From positions 41,782-105,781 of the forward strand of contig QPMI01000148.1 in NCBI GenBank assembly GCA_004431415.1: DNA of 64,000 nt, given 5' to 3'. A model generated the notes under the pieces. That model was not told where the DNA came from. It ran no database searches and saw nothing but the letters and a program-made list of their open reading frames with translations. Positions 1 to 11,003 of the stretch are shown here, piece by piece. A program made the translations under genes and the position numbers. This stretch comes from Cyanophora paradoxa (taxonomy: Eukaryota > Glaucocystophyceae > Cyanophorales > Cyanophoraceae). Each line of letters opens with the position of its first letter. Within the stretch, counting starts at the first letter, position 1.

Positions 1-3000
1 TGCAGGCGCGGGTGCAGGATCTGCGGGGGCGGGCGGGGTACAGGCGTCAGCGCAGGCGCCGGGGGAGGCGGCGGATCGGAGGAAGATCGAATTCGAATTT
101 GAAAAAATGAGGGGGCGGGCCTTCTGGACGTGGACGCCCTCCGTGACCTGGGACGCGATGTCCTGCGGCGTGATGAAGATGAACTGCTTGCGGCCGCCCT
201 CGATGGTGCCGTGCGCCTTGTGCAGGAGGTCCATCGTGATCTGCCTGTTCTGAGCATCCATGAAGACGTCTGCGCGCGGGGCGAAGTCAGAAGAGTCAGG
301 CGTGGGGGGGGGATGGAATGCCGGGTACAGGCGCACCGAACTCGTCCATGACGCGGAAGGGCGACTGGCACTTGCTGCCGACGGCGAGCGTGAAGGCCGT
401 CGTGGTGAAGGATCGCTCCCCGCCCGAGAGCGTCTTGAGGTCCCGCGTGCTCTCCTGGTCCGCGCGCCCCGGGAGCACCGGCTGCGCGGGGCGGGGCGGG
501 GCGGGGCGGGGCGGGGCGGTTGAGGCGGGGCGGGCGGCGAGGCACGGGGCGCCGACCTTAATCTCGAGGGTGCGATTTTGCTGGTCAAACGTGACCGAGC
601 CGTTGCACCCCGGCCGGAGCTCCATGCACGTCCCGAAGATCTGTGCGGGTTTCAATGTTCGAAGATCTGCGCGGGCAGGACCGGCCAGGCCGAGCCGCTC
701 ACATAGTTGATTTCGTCGGCGTACGTCTCCTCCATTTTCTCCAGCTGCTTGATGCGCTTTCCCAGCAGACGGGAGAGCTCCTGCGTCGGCGTCAGGCGCG
801 GGGAAGGGCGGGGGGGGCGGGCGGGGCGCGCGTTCAGGTTGTCCTCCGCCCCATCGCACTGCCGCTGCAGGGTTGCGAGCTTGGAACGGGCCGACTCGTA
901 CTGCTCCTTCGCCTCCTCAACGCTCATTCCGCCGCGCCTGCGCCCAGCGATCAGCGCGACGGGAGCCCGTGCGCGGGCAGCCGGCTAGCCGGCCGGCCGG
1001 CGCGCACCGCTGCTGCTCCTCCTGGCGGTGCTTCTCGGCCCGCCTGATGTCCCGAGCGACAGAGTCGGGCGTCTTGCCCTCCAGGTCGACGTCCTCCCGG
1101 TGGCACATCTCCGCCGCCTGCCCCTCCGCGTCCGCCACCTGCCGCCGCTGCGCCTCCACCCGCTGCGCCGCGAGCTCCAGCGCGCCCTCCGCGTCCCGCA
1201 GCTTGCACTCTGCCTTCTGCACGGACCTCTCCGCCTTCCCGATGCTCTTCGTGAGGTTCTCGACCTCGTCCTGTCCAAGGGGCGTGAGGGAGCGAGGGGC
1301 GTGAGGGAGCGGCCGGCGGCGCGGGCGGGCGGGCGGGCGGCAGGGCGCCCGCGCACCGTGATTTCCTTGAGCCTCGCCTGCGCTTCGGCCTTCTGGTCCT
1401 CTGCGGCCTTGTGGGCCGCGGCCGCCGCGTGCGCCTCCTGCTTCATCCCCTCGATCTCCCCCTGCTTCGCCGCCAGCTCCCCCGAGCACTCGGAGAGGCG
1501 CTTCTCGAGCGCCTGCGGCGCCGCGGCGGAGCGTCAGGACGGGCGCGCCCCGGGCGAGTGCGCTTCTCTTCGTTCGCACGGCGACGTTGCCCTCCAGATC
1601 GGCGATCGAGCCCTCCTCCTGCTGCGGCTCGCGCTTCTCCTCGTCCTCGCGCTTGTACCGCGCCTGGAACATCTGCCTCTCCGCATCCCTGATGCGGTGC
1701 TGCGCGGGGCGTCGGCGCGCGCTCGCTCGCTCGCTCGCGGAGTGCAGACGTCGAGGGCTTGGAACTTGTCGCGGACGACCTTGAGCGCCCTCTCGGCCTC
1801 GCCCTTGCGGGACAGGGCGTCGGCCCTGGCCTGGGTCTCCTTCTTCATCTGCCGCCTGGCCTCTCTGCGAGGCGGGCGACGGCGAGTCAGGGGGCGGCTC
1901 GGCGCGGCCCGCAGGGCGCCGCAGGCGGCACGAAGGGAAGCGAGCGCACTCGATCGTCTCGTCGAAGTTCTCGTCGAAAAAGTTGATGGCCGTGCGGCGC
2001 TGGTGCGATTTCGTGATCTCCGTCATGCCCCTAATAGACAAGGACGTGCCGTCCGCCATTAAAACGCCGGAGCAGTCCTTTCGGTGCGCTGCGGAGGGCG
2101 GTCGCGGCGGCCGGATCGGGGCGCGATAGAAAGCGCAATCGGGGCCGGGGCGACGCACCGAAAGCGACCTTCTGCGCGTCGTCGGCGTTCTCGAAGAGCC
2201 ACGTGCTCTCTATGCGGAACGAGTCGACGAGCATGTTGAAGACGGAGGGGTGCGAGACCTCCAAGACCGAGGCAACCGTCACGGCGCCCTGCTCCGGCGC
2301 CGGCGCGTTCGCGGCCAGGTGCCGCTCCTGCGGGCGGCGTCAGGGACGGGAGGGGGGGGGGAAGGGAGGGGGGTACAGGCGCGCACCGGATACCTGTCCT
2401 CGCCCTGGCGCCGCGTGATCACGGAGATGAACTGATCACTGCGGGTCGCGTCAGTCGGTCGGTCGGGCGGGAGGGCGGTTGGTCGGCCGAGCGCCCCGCG
2501 GGCGGGCGCGGGAGGGAGGAAAAGGGGGGTACGGGGCGCCGCGCACTCGACGCCGGCCTGCCTGGCCAGCTGCATGAGCCGCCTCTCGTCCTCGCGGTTC
2601 GACACGATGAAGGAGCGGAGCGCTTGGCCGACGCAGGCCTCGGCGGCGACGGCCCAGCGCCTGTCCTTCAGGCGCACGAACTTGCCTGCGGGGCAAAGCT
2701 CAGTGGGGCCCGGCCCGAAGCAAAGCGGCGCGGGCGCACCGATGGGGCCGACGGGTTTCTGACGGAAGTCGCCGGCGCGCTGCTCGACGAGCTTCACGAG
2801 CCGCGACATGTTGCGCGCCAGGGCCTCGATCCGGTCGCCCTTGGCCCCGATCGCCGTCTCCTCCGCAGCGCGCGCCTTGCGGATCGCCTCGTCGATCCGA
2901 TTGACATCGGCCGCGAGGTCCGAGACGGCCTTGTGGGCTTGGTTGCGCTCGTCCACCATCTCCTGCTGCGCCCTCTTGAGCTCCTCGACCTCGTTGGAAT

Positions 3001-5068
3001 ACTCCTGCTCCGCCTGCGCCAGCCGCGCCACCCGCTCCTGCCACGCCTGCCGCAGCGACCTGGAGGGCAACAGCGTCGTCGTCGGCCCGGGGGCGGCCCG
3101 GCTCCCGCTCAGGCGGGGACGGGGGCGGAGGGGCGGACTCGACGTCTCGGGACTGCTTGGCGCGCGCGGCGTCCAGCTCCCTCCGCGCCGCTGCGAGCTC
3201 CTTCTCCAGTCGCTTGACCTCTTTCTCCTTGCCAGACAGGGCGCTCTGCGGGCGCGGGCGCGGGCGGCGGTCGGCCACGGGCGCGCCTCGCGGGACGCAG
3301 ATGATGAGCTCCCGCGCGGACCTTGGCGCGGTTCAGGGTGCCCGTGGTGTCCGCGACGGCCGCGTAAGCGGCGTCCGCCGCCTGCGTTGCGTCGCGCTCC
3401 GCCTGGAAGCGCGAGTCGGCCTCCGGCTCGAGGGCCCGGTACTGCTCCTGCAAGTGGGCGCTGTTGGCGCGCGCCGAGTCCAGGGCCTGCTGCCCCCCGT
3501 CGACTCTGATCTGCGCCGCCCCCAGCTCCTCTTCCAGGCCCGCCAGCTTCTGCTCGCCACGAATGAACGGGCGTGAGCGCGCCGCTGAACAGGCCCGCGC
3601 GCGGCGAGGCGAGGCGGGGCGTGGGCGGCCGCGGGGCGCACGTTCTCCTCCTCCGCGACATGAAGCCAGGCAAGCTCGCACTTGTGCCGCTTGATAACTT
3701 CCTCCATGCTTTCCAGCTCCATCAGCTTCTCGTAGACCTGCCGCTTCTCCTCGACCGCCTTCTCCATCGCCGGGAAAGTCTGCCGCCCGCCCGCGCCCGC
3801 CGCGTCACGCAGCGTCGCACGGAGCGCTGCGGGGGAGGGAGGGAGGGTCGCCGTGGCGGGGCCACCTTGCGCTTGTCCTCGAGGACGGCGCGGTACTGTT
3901 CGCACATCTGCTGGGCCTTCGTGTAGTTCTCGCGCGTCTCGTCGAACTGCATCGCGGTCGTGTAGAACTGCGCGAGACCGATCGTCAGGGGCGGCTCCGC
4001 GGGGCGGGCGGGCGGGCGGGCGCCGGCGCGCTCGCCTTGAAGAGCGACTTTTCGTCCGTCTTCTGCAGGAACTCCTTCGCCTGATCTTGCATCATAACGA
4101 CGCAGGGGTTCCTGCGCCGGAGTCAGAGCCGATCGGGGGCAGCGCGGCGCGCTGGCGTAGCGCGCCCGACTTGGATATCCCAGTGATTCACGATGGCATC
4201 CACGAGACGACGCGCATCCTTGCCCTTCGTTCTCTGCCCTACACGCGCAAGCGTGAGTCGCCGCCGCCGTCCGCCGCCGGCCAGGAGCGAAGGGCCAACG
4301 CGGACCGTTCTCGCCGGTGACGCAGAAATCGGATTGCCCGTTGGTGCGAATGGTGCGCTCGATGCTGATGTGCTTCCCGAACTCGTCCTGCCGGAACGGG
4401 TTGCTGCCCTGGTTGCACAGCACGACTTCCACCTTCGCCCTGCGCAGCTCTGCGTCGGCCCGGGCGGGCGGAGCTGGCCGCGTGTGGCGCACTCTCGAAT
4501 CTCGTTGCTGCCTCCCTTGTTGAGAACGAAGTCCTGCGGCCGCAAGGTTGGCGTTCACCGCGGCAGGCGCGTTCAGGTGAACCTACCTTCAGGGACCGCG
4601 CCCTGTTGGTCTTGTTGGCCCTTGCGCCAAGGCAAACGATCAAGGCGGTCGCCATCGCACTCTTTCCGGACCCGTTGGCGCCTGCGCAGCCAGGGTCGGC
4701 TGAAGGGAGACAGAGGTGAACATGCGCTCGGCGACGCGCGGCATGCACCAGTGACGTAGTTCATCTTCGGACCGAACATAGTGTCGACCTTCTTGTGGCT
4801 GCGCTCGTCTCGGTCCGCAGCGCGGGCAGCGCGGCTCAAAGATTTGAAAGTACCACATAAAATTGCTGAGGCGGATGCCCTGCACGCTGCCAGACACGAA
4901 GCCCTCCGGAGGCTTCGCGAAGTACCTCAAGCTCCAGGAGCTGTCATCCGGGGACCGCTTCCGCTTCCCAGCTTTTGTCTGCGCGGGCTGCGACGGGCCC
5001 GCCTGAGACTCCGGCTGTGCGTAGTCCTCCGTCTCCGACTCCTCCTCTAGCCGCCGGCGCGGGGCCAT
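1..5068 (-). CDS. SMC6: SMC6, structural maintenance of chromosomes protein 6 (multi-exon)
   Basis: SMC6 is the ATPase arm of the SMC5/6 complex, which acts in DNA repair and chromosome segregation in the nucleus. The first exon (4854-5068) starts MAPRRRLEEE and runs to RLSNFM; a 55-bp intron (4799-4853) follows, then CHKKVDTMFGPKMNYVTG (4750-4798) and the Walker A exon with GANGSGKSA (4587-4681). Next come LCNQGSNPFRQDEFGKHISI, long charged heptad-rich exons typical of the two coiled-coil arms, and near the 3' end the ABC signature LSGGERSFTTTAF (about 400-440). Removing a short intron near 270-325 joins the Walker B/D-loop stretch as FRVMDEFDVFMDAQ, a Smc6-type sequence. Coding similarity continues to about position 100 (FIFITPQDIASQ). 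The frame is open to the window edge, so the stop codon is not located. At least a dozen short introns are present; a few junctions do not resolve to simple GT-AG. The order and spacing of head, arms and second head half fit a full-length gene. Confidence 0.92.
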
Positions 5069-5294
5069 CGATCCTTTAACTTCGAATCCCTTGACGCAAG
5101 GGTACGGCGAACGCAATTGTAGCCGTACCCCTTCGATCTCGAAGAACTTCCAGCCTTCTTCTCCCCGTGAACCCCGAGCAGGGTGTGAGGGAGCATCCAG
5201 TCGATTTTAAGCAGGTTCGCGGTTCCCGCCTCTCGCCATCAGTGCGACTCGCGACCTGGCGCTTCTCGCAGACGATCAGCAGCCTCGAACCAAA
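5069..5294. promoter_or_regulatory. Bidirectional promoter region between SMC6 and SNU13
   Basis: Only 226 bp separate the SMC6 start codon (5068, minus strand) from the SNU13 start codon (5295, plus strand), so both transcription starts must lie here unless the transcripts overlap. I see no clear TATA box. The assignment rests on the head-to-head layout of two housekeeping genes. Confidence 0.55.
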
Positions 5295-5932
5295 ATGGTG
5301 CGACGCCCGCTGCGAACCCATGTGCTTCGTGGCGATCTCACGATCCCGCTCCCGCAGGCCGACGACGCGCCCGCTGTGAACCCCAAGGCGTACCCGCTCG
5401 CGGACACGCAGCTGACCAACAGCATCCTGGATCTTGTCCAGCAGGCTGCCAACTACAAGCAGCTGAAGAAGGGCGCCAACGAGGGTGCGCGAGATCCTCG
5501 CGCTCTGGCGTTCGCGAGGGTCGTCCCGTGATCGCGGGTCACTGCAGCCACCAAGACGCTCAACCGTGGCATTTCGGAGTTCATTATCCTCGCCGCCGAT
5601 GCGGAGCCGCTCGAGATCCTTCTGCACCTCCCCCTTCTGTGCGAGGACAAGGTCGGCCCTGGGCACATCGGCGCGGGCCTAGCTCTCGCCGCCCTGACGC
5701 ACCTCCGCTGCGCAGAACGTCCCGTACGTCTTCGTTCCGTCGAAGACCGCCCTCGGTCGCGCGTGCGGCGTGTCGCGGCCCGTCATCTCCTGCTCGGTGA
5801 CGACCAACGAGGGCTCTCAGCTGAAGAGCCAGATCCAGAGTCTCAAGCTGTCCATCGAGAAGCTCCTCATCGTGCGTTCCTTTTCTTTTCTTATGTGTGC
5901 CCTTGCTGCCGCTCCTGAACGTGCCGCAGTAA
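5295..5932 (+). CDS. SNU13: SNU13 / NHP2L1 (15.5K) RNA-binding protein
   Basis: SNU13 binds kink-turns in U4 snRNA and box C/D snoRNAs and nucleates U4/U6.U5 tri-snRNP and snoRNP assembly. I read the CDS as join(5295..5297, 5358..5484, 5548..5651, 5716..5871, 5930..5932), giving 130 residues; the human protein has 128. Exon 2 encodes [16 protein letters not shown] and [17 protein letters not shown], exon 3 [20 protein letters not shown] and [11 protein letters not shown], exon 4 [19 protein letters not shown] and ending IEKLLI. These are the signature L7Ae-family segments and all junctions keep the frame. Introns are 57-64 bp; three begin GTGCG and one GTCGG, and all end CAG. The first exon is only the ATG and the last only the TAA. 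If a longer first exon were used, the N-terminus would differ by a few residues; the rest is not in doubt. Confidence 0.93.
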
Positions 5933-6608
5933 ATGGATGCGTGGGGCGAGGCTCGGACGATTTCCCCCGGCCTCGAAGCTCAGGAGCTGCCGGTCACATG
6001 CCTAGGAGCTGCCGGCCGCTTTCGATCGTCCTTCTCTCCTTGCTTGCTCCTTGTGAGTCCCCGCATCATTCGTGGCGGGCCGTATGAAGACCCGCTCTCC
6101 TCTTCCACTTCAGTAGGCGACGTCTAGGTAGCTTTAGATTGTAGAGACTTGTGTAGCTAACTCGAATAGTGTGTCCGCTCAACTTTATGATTCCCGTGAA
6201 CGCGTGTCAAGCACCCAATGCCCATCAAGGTCCCCTGGGAGCGAGCCCCGGCCCTGCCGCGGGGCAGCTGCGCGCGTCTGATAGCATTATAGCTTTGTAT
6301 CTGGATTCGTCGAGGTCGACCAGCGCATACGCCGTCAACTGCAGCCGGACGCGGGCCACGCCCGCCAAGCGTACCCCTCAAAGCAGCAACACAAAGCAAG
6401 CCAGCATCTTCAGCAGCGTCAGAGTGCTGTCGCAGAGCTTGCAGCTAGCATAAACAACCCAGATCCAGTCCCTAAGACAGTCCCCCGCGTCAGCTCTCTG
6501 CGTGCCCGCCAGACTGCAAGCCAAGCCATGGAACTCCGGGCTCGGGTTCTCTTCAGCATGAGCTGATCCCTTGTGGCTCCCAAAAGGCCACCCAGCCCCG
6601 CAGGCAGC
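5933..6608. other. Intergenic stretch between SNU13 and the next plus-strand gene
   Basis: This is moderately GC-rich spacer. It must hold the SNU13 3' end and the promoter of the gene starting at 6609. A CAG acceptor lies just before that start codon (CCCCGCAGGCAGCATGG), so a 5'-UTR intron is likely. No RNA gene or repeat was recognised. Confidence 0.4.
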
Positions 6609-8691
6609 ATGGGGGTCGTCGACGAGGTGGTGTTCCGCGTGTACGGGCCGGCGCCCGAGCGCGCCCCTGTGGACACGCGGAGTAAGCTCTCGCTGCTGCG
6701 GAGCCCGCCGCGGGCGCACTCCACGGAGCCATTCCCCCTGATCCGGCGCCACGCCAAGCGGCTCGTGCAGCCGCGCTACTCGTCGAGCCTCTCGGACCTC
6801 GCGCTTCCGTGGCGGCGGGCGCAGCTGCCGACGCACCCGGCCTTCTACGACGAGGTCAACGTCGACTGGAAGGCGGGGCTGCGCGAGGGCGGCCCGCGCG
6901 AGCCGCCGCTTTCGGTCGCCCCCATGGTTGCCCAGCCTCCTGTCTCCATCCCGCGCGCCTACCCGCGCATCGCCCCAAGCCCAGCGCTCACGGTGCGCGC
7001 CGCGCTCGCCCCGCCCCCTCTTCCCTCCCGAGACGCCCGCCGACTTCTGGCCGGCCGGCCGGCCGCAGGTCCCGTGCTCGTGCCCGCACGGCGAGCACCA
7101 CGGGCACGGGCACGCCCGGGCCGCCCCTCGGCCCCTCGGCGGGCCTTTCAAGGCTGCCGGCTCGCATCCGCACGCCATCGGAGGCGGCGCCGGCGGCGGC
7201 GGCGGCGGCGGCGGTACCCTCGGGCTCCTCCCCCCCGATTCTCCAGTGAAGCCCTTCCACATCGCCCCGGCCCAGGCGCTCCTGGAGGCCCGGCGGCCCG
7301 AGACGGGCGGAACGGACGCGCCTGTACCCCCCGCCGGCCTCCAGGCGCCCCTTCGCCTCGCAGACGCGCTCCTGAGGGCCGACCAGCGCAGCCGGGCCGG
7401 GCGCGCCGCGCGGGGGCGGCGGCGCCCGCCCTCTCCCCCCTCCGCCGCCGACGGGGATCGCCCCGGGACGGGGGGTACCGACATGTCCGGCCTCCTCCGC
7501 ATCGCGGGGGATCTGGAGAGCGCGCCCCCTACCCCCCCGCTCCTCCCCCTGGCGCCCCCCGTGGCGCCCGGCGGCTCCCGCTCCCCACCTCCGATCCCCG
7601 GCGGTGCCCCCGCCCAGCTCCACGCCTCCGACCTCGCCGCTTCGGGCGCCGACGCCCGATACGTCGCCCGTACCCTCCGCAAGGTCGCCTCCCCCCCCCC
7701 TCTTTTTTTCCGTTTCTGCGGTATTTGATACCCCGCCGCAGTTCCTGCCCGAGACAGTCTCTGCGGTGGCGCCGCAGGGATCGGCCCTCGCCGCCTCGCG
7801 TCTCGCGGACGCGCCGCCGCCGCCGCCGCCGCATCCGGCCGGGGCGCGCAAGAGCGCGCGGGGCGCCGGATCGAATGCGGGCGCCGGCGGCTCCTCGCGG
7901 AGGGGCGGAGGGCCCGGGCACGGCATCCAGTCCAGCGGGAGCCTCTTGGCCCTGGGCCTCCAGATCGCGGAGAGCGTCGCGGCGAGGGCGGCCGAAGAGG
8001 CACGGGACGCGGCGCTGCTCGCGGGGCGCGAGGGCGGCGCCGGCGAGGGCGGCGGCGACGGAGAGCACATGGGCGACCTGCTCGTGGGCCGAGTGGGGCG
8101 CGTCAACGTCGCCCAGCGGGACAAGAAGGGGAAGCGGGACAAGAACCGGCCCAAGGGCGCGCTGCTGCTGCGGACGGCGAACGATCAGGAGAGCGGTCTC
8201 CCGACGGACATCGACGACTTCTTCTCGCAGATCGCCGACATGGCTCTGAAGGACGAAAAGGTCGTCGAGCGCGTCCGCGACCGGTGCGCGATTGAGATAA
8301 ATAATATTTCGAATTCGATCTGGTTCTGTACCCCCCTTCCTCCTCCTCGCTTTCTGACGCTTCTGGGGGGTACCGCCAGGATCGTGAACATCCTGGCCGA
8401 CGCCCTCATGCGGGGGAACCAGGAGGACTTCCTCTCCTTCTACGGTACCCCCCGCTCTCAACTCCACCCCCCGTCTCTTTTTTTCTCCCTCTGACGCGCC
8501 TGCACCCCCCCTCCCCTCCCTCCCCCTCAGACCGCATCCCGGTCGCTTTTACGCAGGCGGACTTGGACAATATGAAGCACCGGGCGTGGAAAATCGTCGA
8601 GCAGAAGGGGCGCGTGTGGGGAGACGGCGGCGCCGGCTCCGGCGCTGGCGCTGGCGCCGCCCAACCCGCGGGCGCGGCAGCGCGAAAATGA
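6609..8691 (+). CDS. Unrecognised multi-exon protein with Gly/Pro-rich middle and charged helical C-terminus
   Basis: I do not recognise the family. The likely start is the ATG at 6609 (MGVVDEVVFRVYG), following a CAG acceptor. The first exon runs through RLVQPRYSSSLSDLALPW to about 6990, where a GTGCGCGCC donor occurs. The middle has a His/Gly-rich stretch (HGEHHGHGH), a poly-Gly run (about 7185-7215) and Pro-rich segments broken by introns with the TGTACCCC motif. The C-terminal exons are well defined: LPTDIDDFFSQIADMALKDE (about 8200-8260), a 112-bp intron with a GTGCGCG donor, IVNILADALMRGNQEDFLSF, a GTACCC intron, then DRIPVAFTQADLDNMKHRAW and a stop at 8689-8691. The joined frame across the last two introns is consistent. 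The helical, charged C-terminus looks like the conserved part. The long open frame on the opposite strand here is a GC-rich shadow. Confidence 0.7.
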
Positions 8692-9446
8692 CACGTGAGC
8701 TTAAGCTACTATTCGAATTCGTAGTTAGCGTCGAACTCTATTATTATTCAGGATCCGTACTATAAGAGATCGAATACTTGTCCACCCCATGCATGCACAA
8801 GCTCGCGTTCGGCCCGGGGCAGCGACACTTCAAGTGTAGAGATCGTTTAATTCCGCTATTTATACTTCAAGAGCACGATATCCACTATAGCTATAGATAA
8901 GCGAATTAATAGTGATGCAGGCAATAATTGAATGTAGGACTACAGTACTAGGTTAAATCGTAAGAAAAGAAGTGATAAATCTAATTTCGAAGCTGAAATA
9001 TACATCGAAGGCCCTGAGGGGTTCTCGACAGGGACGGGGCGCGCGCGGCATGTACAATACAGTCATTGAATGAAGGGAAGCGAGCACTATAGAGCTGTAT
9101 ACTAAGCACAGCGCATATACGTATACCTATATATATATATATATCCAGCGCATCTACTAATACTGTTGATCACGAGGAAAATTGAGTTCCGAGCGCGAAG
9201 GGTTCGCACACACATTCATATTGAATGTCGAAACTCGGATCAAACACGTTCAAGGGGGCGGGGAAGACCCCCGGACGGTCCGGTACAAATGCATACGTGC
9301 ATACGAAAACTGAATAACTTAGATGTACGTATACCAGTACTATTACTACTAGATTCGAATATATGCCCGAAGAGAAACCGGAAGCGAATGAAGCGAATTT
9401 AATATGAATTCAAAGTCGAGAACCGCCGCGCCGCCGGGCCTTCTGA
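8692..9446. other. AT-rich, palindrome-rich intergenic region
   Basis: Base composition drops sharply compared with the flanking genes. It contains a short TA repeat (about 9125-9143) and many short self-complementary words. It lies between two convergent genes, so it probably contains both 3' ends. No coding signal seen. Confidence 0.5.
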
Positions 9447-11003
9447 TCAGAAGGACGCGGAAACAATCGGGTTGAGGGTGCCGAGGGGCGGCGCGTGCCC
9501 GTGGACGCTTCCGGGGGTACCGTTCTTGAACTGGGGCAGGGGTACGGCGGGCGAGGCGGGGAGGCGGCCGAGGCGGCGGAGGAGGCGGGAGCGGGCGGGG
9601 CGGGAGGGTACGGTGTCGACGGAGGCGCGGCGGGGTACGGATGCCTCGCGGGCTTCCCGTTCGCGATCGCGCTCCTGCTCCTCGCGATCGCGATCGCGAT
9701 CGTCCTCCCCGTTGCTGCTACCCCCGCCGCTGCTGCCGCTGCTCGGGTCCTCCGGGGGCGGCGAGGGCGGCTTGGAATTGGAGGAAGTGGGGTAGGGCGA
9801 GCCCGAGCGCAGCGGCGGCAGGCGGTCGCGATCGAACGAGGCCGGTCGCTTCGAGGGCGCGGGGAAGGAGGCCGGCGCCTTTCGGGGCGGGGGCGTCGCC
9901 ACGCGCCGCGGCCCGCCTTGGGACCCAGCCGAACTGGAGGTCTCTGCAGCGGGCGTCGCTGGCCGCAGGCAGGGCGCTGACGCCGGGGCGTAGATCATCG
10001 AGCCGCCCATCGCTTCCTGCAAGGGGCAGCGGTCAAGCGTGGCCAAGGCGAGCGGGGTAGCTATAGATAGAGCGCAGGGAAATTGGCGTGTAAATCGTTG
10101 AATTAAAATTAAAGAGCGAACCGCCTGGCGTCGGACGCAGTTAGCGATGGCGAGCCGGCGGAGGGATCGGCAGCCGGACGAGAGGTCAGCCAGCAGTAGC
10201 GCTATCGGATCAGCGTTGGACCCTCCCGCGGCCGCGGCTGCTAGCGCTGCTGCTGCTGTCTCCTTCTTCGAATTCGCTGTCGGCGCCGCCGCCGCCGGCG
10301 GCGGCGGCGCAGGCTTGCGGGGCACGATGCAGGCGCCCAGCGCGACTTCGTGCCACTCGCGGAGGCGCCTCGAGCTCGAGCCGGCGCTGTCCTCGATCGT
10401 GAGGGAGGACGCCACGTGCCTTAGGAACGCGACCAAGTCCGAATTGATCTCGGACGCGCCGCTCCAGAAGCTGGCGAGGGAGACGAGGGACTGCCGGAAC
10501 CACTCGCGCGTGACCCCGCGCTCGTTCCCCTTGCGGTCCACGTCAAAATCGACCTCGCCGATCTTCGAGCACTCGGCCAGATCCCAACTCGTCCTAAGAG
10601 ACCGGTACAGAGCGCTGCGCGCGCGCGAGGGATAGATCTAGATTAGATAAACAGGAAGGTGACGGACTCGGAAATATATATAACAGCAAGCAAGACACTC
10701 AATATAAACATATATAATTACCGGTGAAAGCGCAGGTACATTTCTTTGTTCAGAGCTGTCGCGTCCCGGCTTCCAGAGGCGCAGAGCCAGAGCTGCAGGG
10801 GGCGCCGTTAGCGAGGCTCTAAATCTGGGAGGCACTAGTACTAAACATTCTCATGATCATATAATCAGACGCACCATGTCCAACAACTTGACCACCTCTG
10901 CGATGGGAGACATAGGAACGGCCGAGGAGCTTGAGCCGGGGATCGGCCCAGCGACGGCGGCAGCAGAGGAGGCTGCCTTCGGGTATTCAACGTCGCAAGC
11001 CAT
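9447..11003 (-). CDS. Unrecognised protein with aromatic/acidic helical module and Arg/Glu/Asp-rich tail
   Basis: Family not recognised, but the gene model is coherent. Exon 1 (10875-11003) starts MACDVEYPKAASS and ends EVVKLLDM before a GTGCGT donor. Exon 2 (10722-10792) gives LNKEMYLRFHR before a GTAATT donor. Exon 3 starts at 10614 and continues ALYRSLRTSWDLAEC, then VDFDVDRKGNERG and TREWFRQSLVSLASFWSG. The phases fit (0, then 2). The last exon (9447-10016) has a CTTGAC branch-like motif and CTTGCAG acceptor upstream, starts EAMGGSMIYAP and holds a mixed-charge run DRDREEQERDREREAREA before the stop. The exon 3 donor near 10,220 is not certain. The YLRFHRALYRSL...W..D.D...EWF..SL..LA.FW layout resembles an EF-hand-like module seen in many flagellate-lineage hypothetical proteins; that link is from memory and tentative. 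Confidence 0.72.

Noticed and set aside
917-2158. Long Arg/Ala-rich frames within SMC6 on either strand
   Set aside because: They read through SMC6 introns or out of frame; the conserved SMC6 exons explain the region.
6378-8003. 541-codon frame on the minus strand opposite the 6.6-8.7 kb gene
   Set aside because: It is an antisense shadow: it crosses the introns of the plus-strand gene and has only low-complexity sequence.
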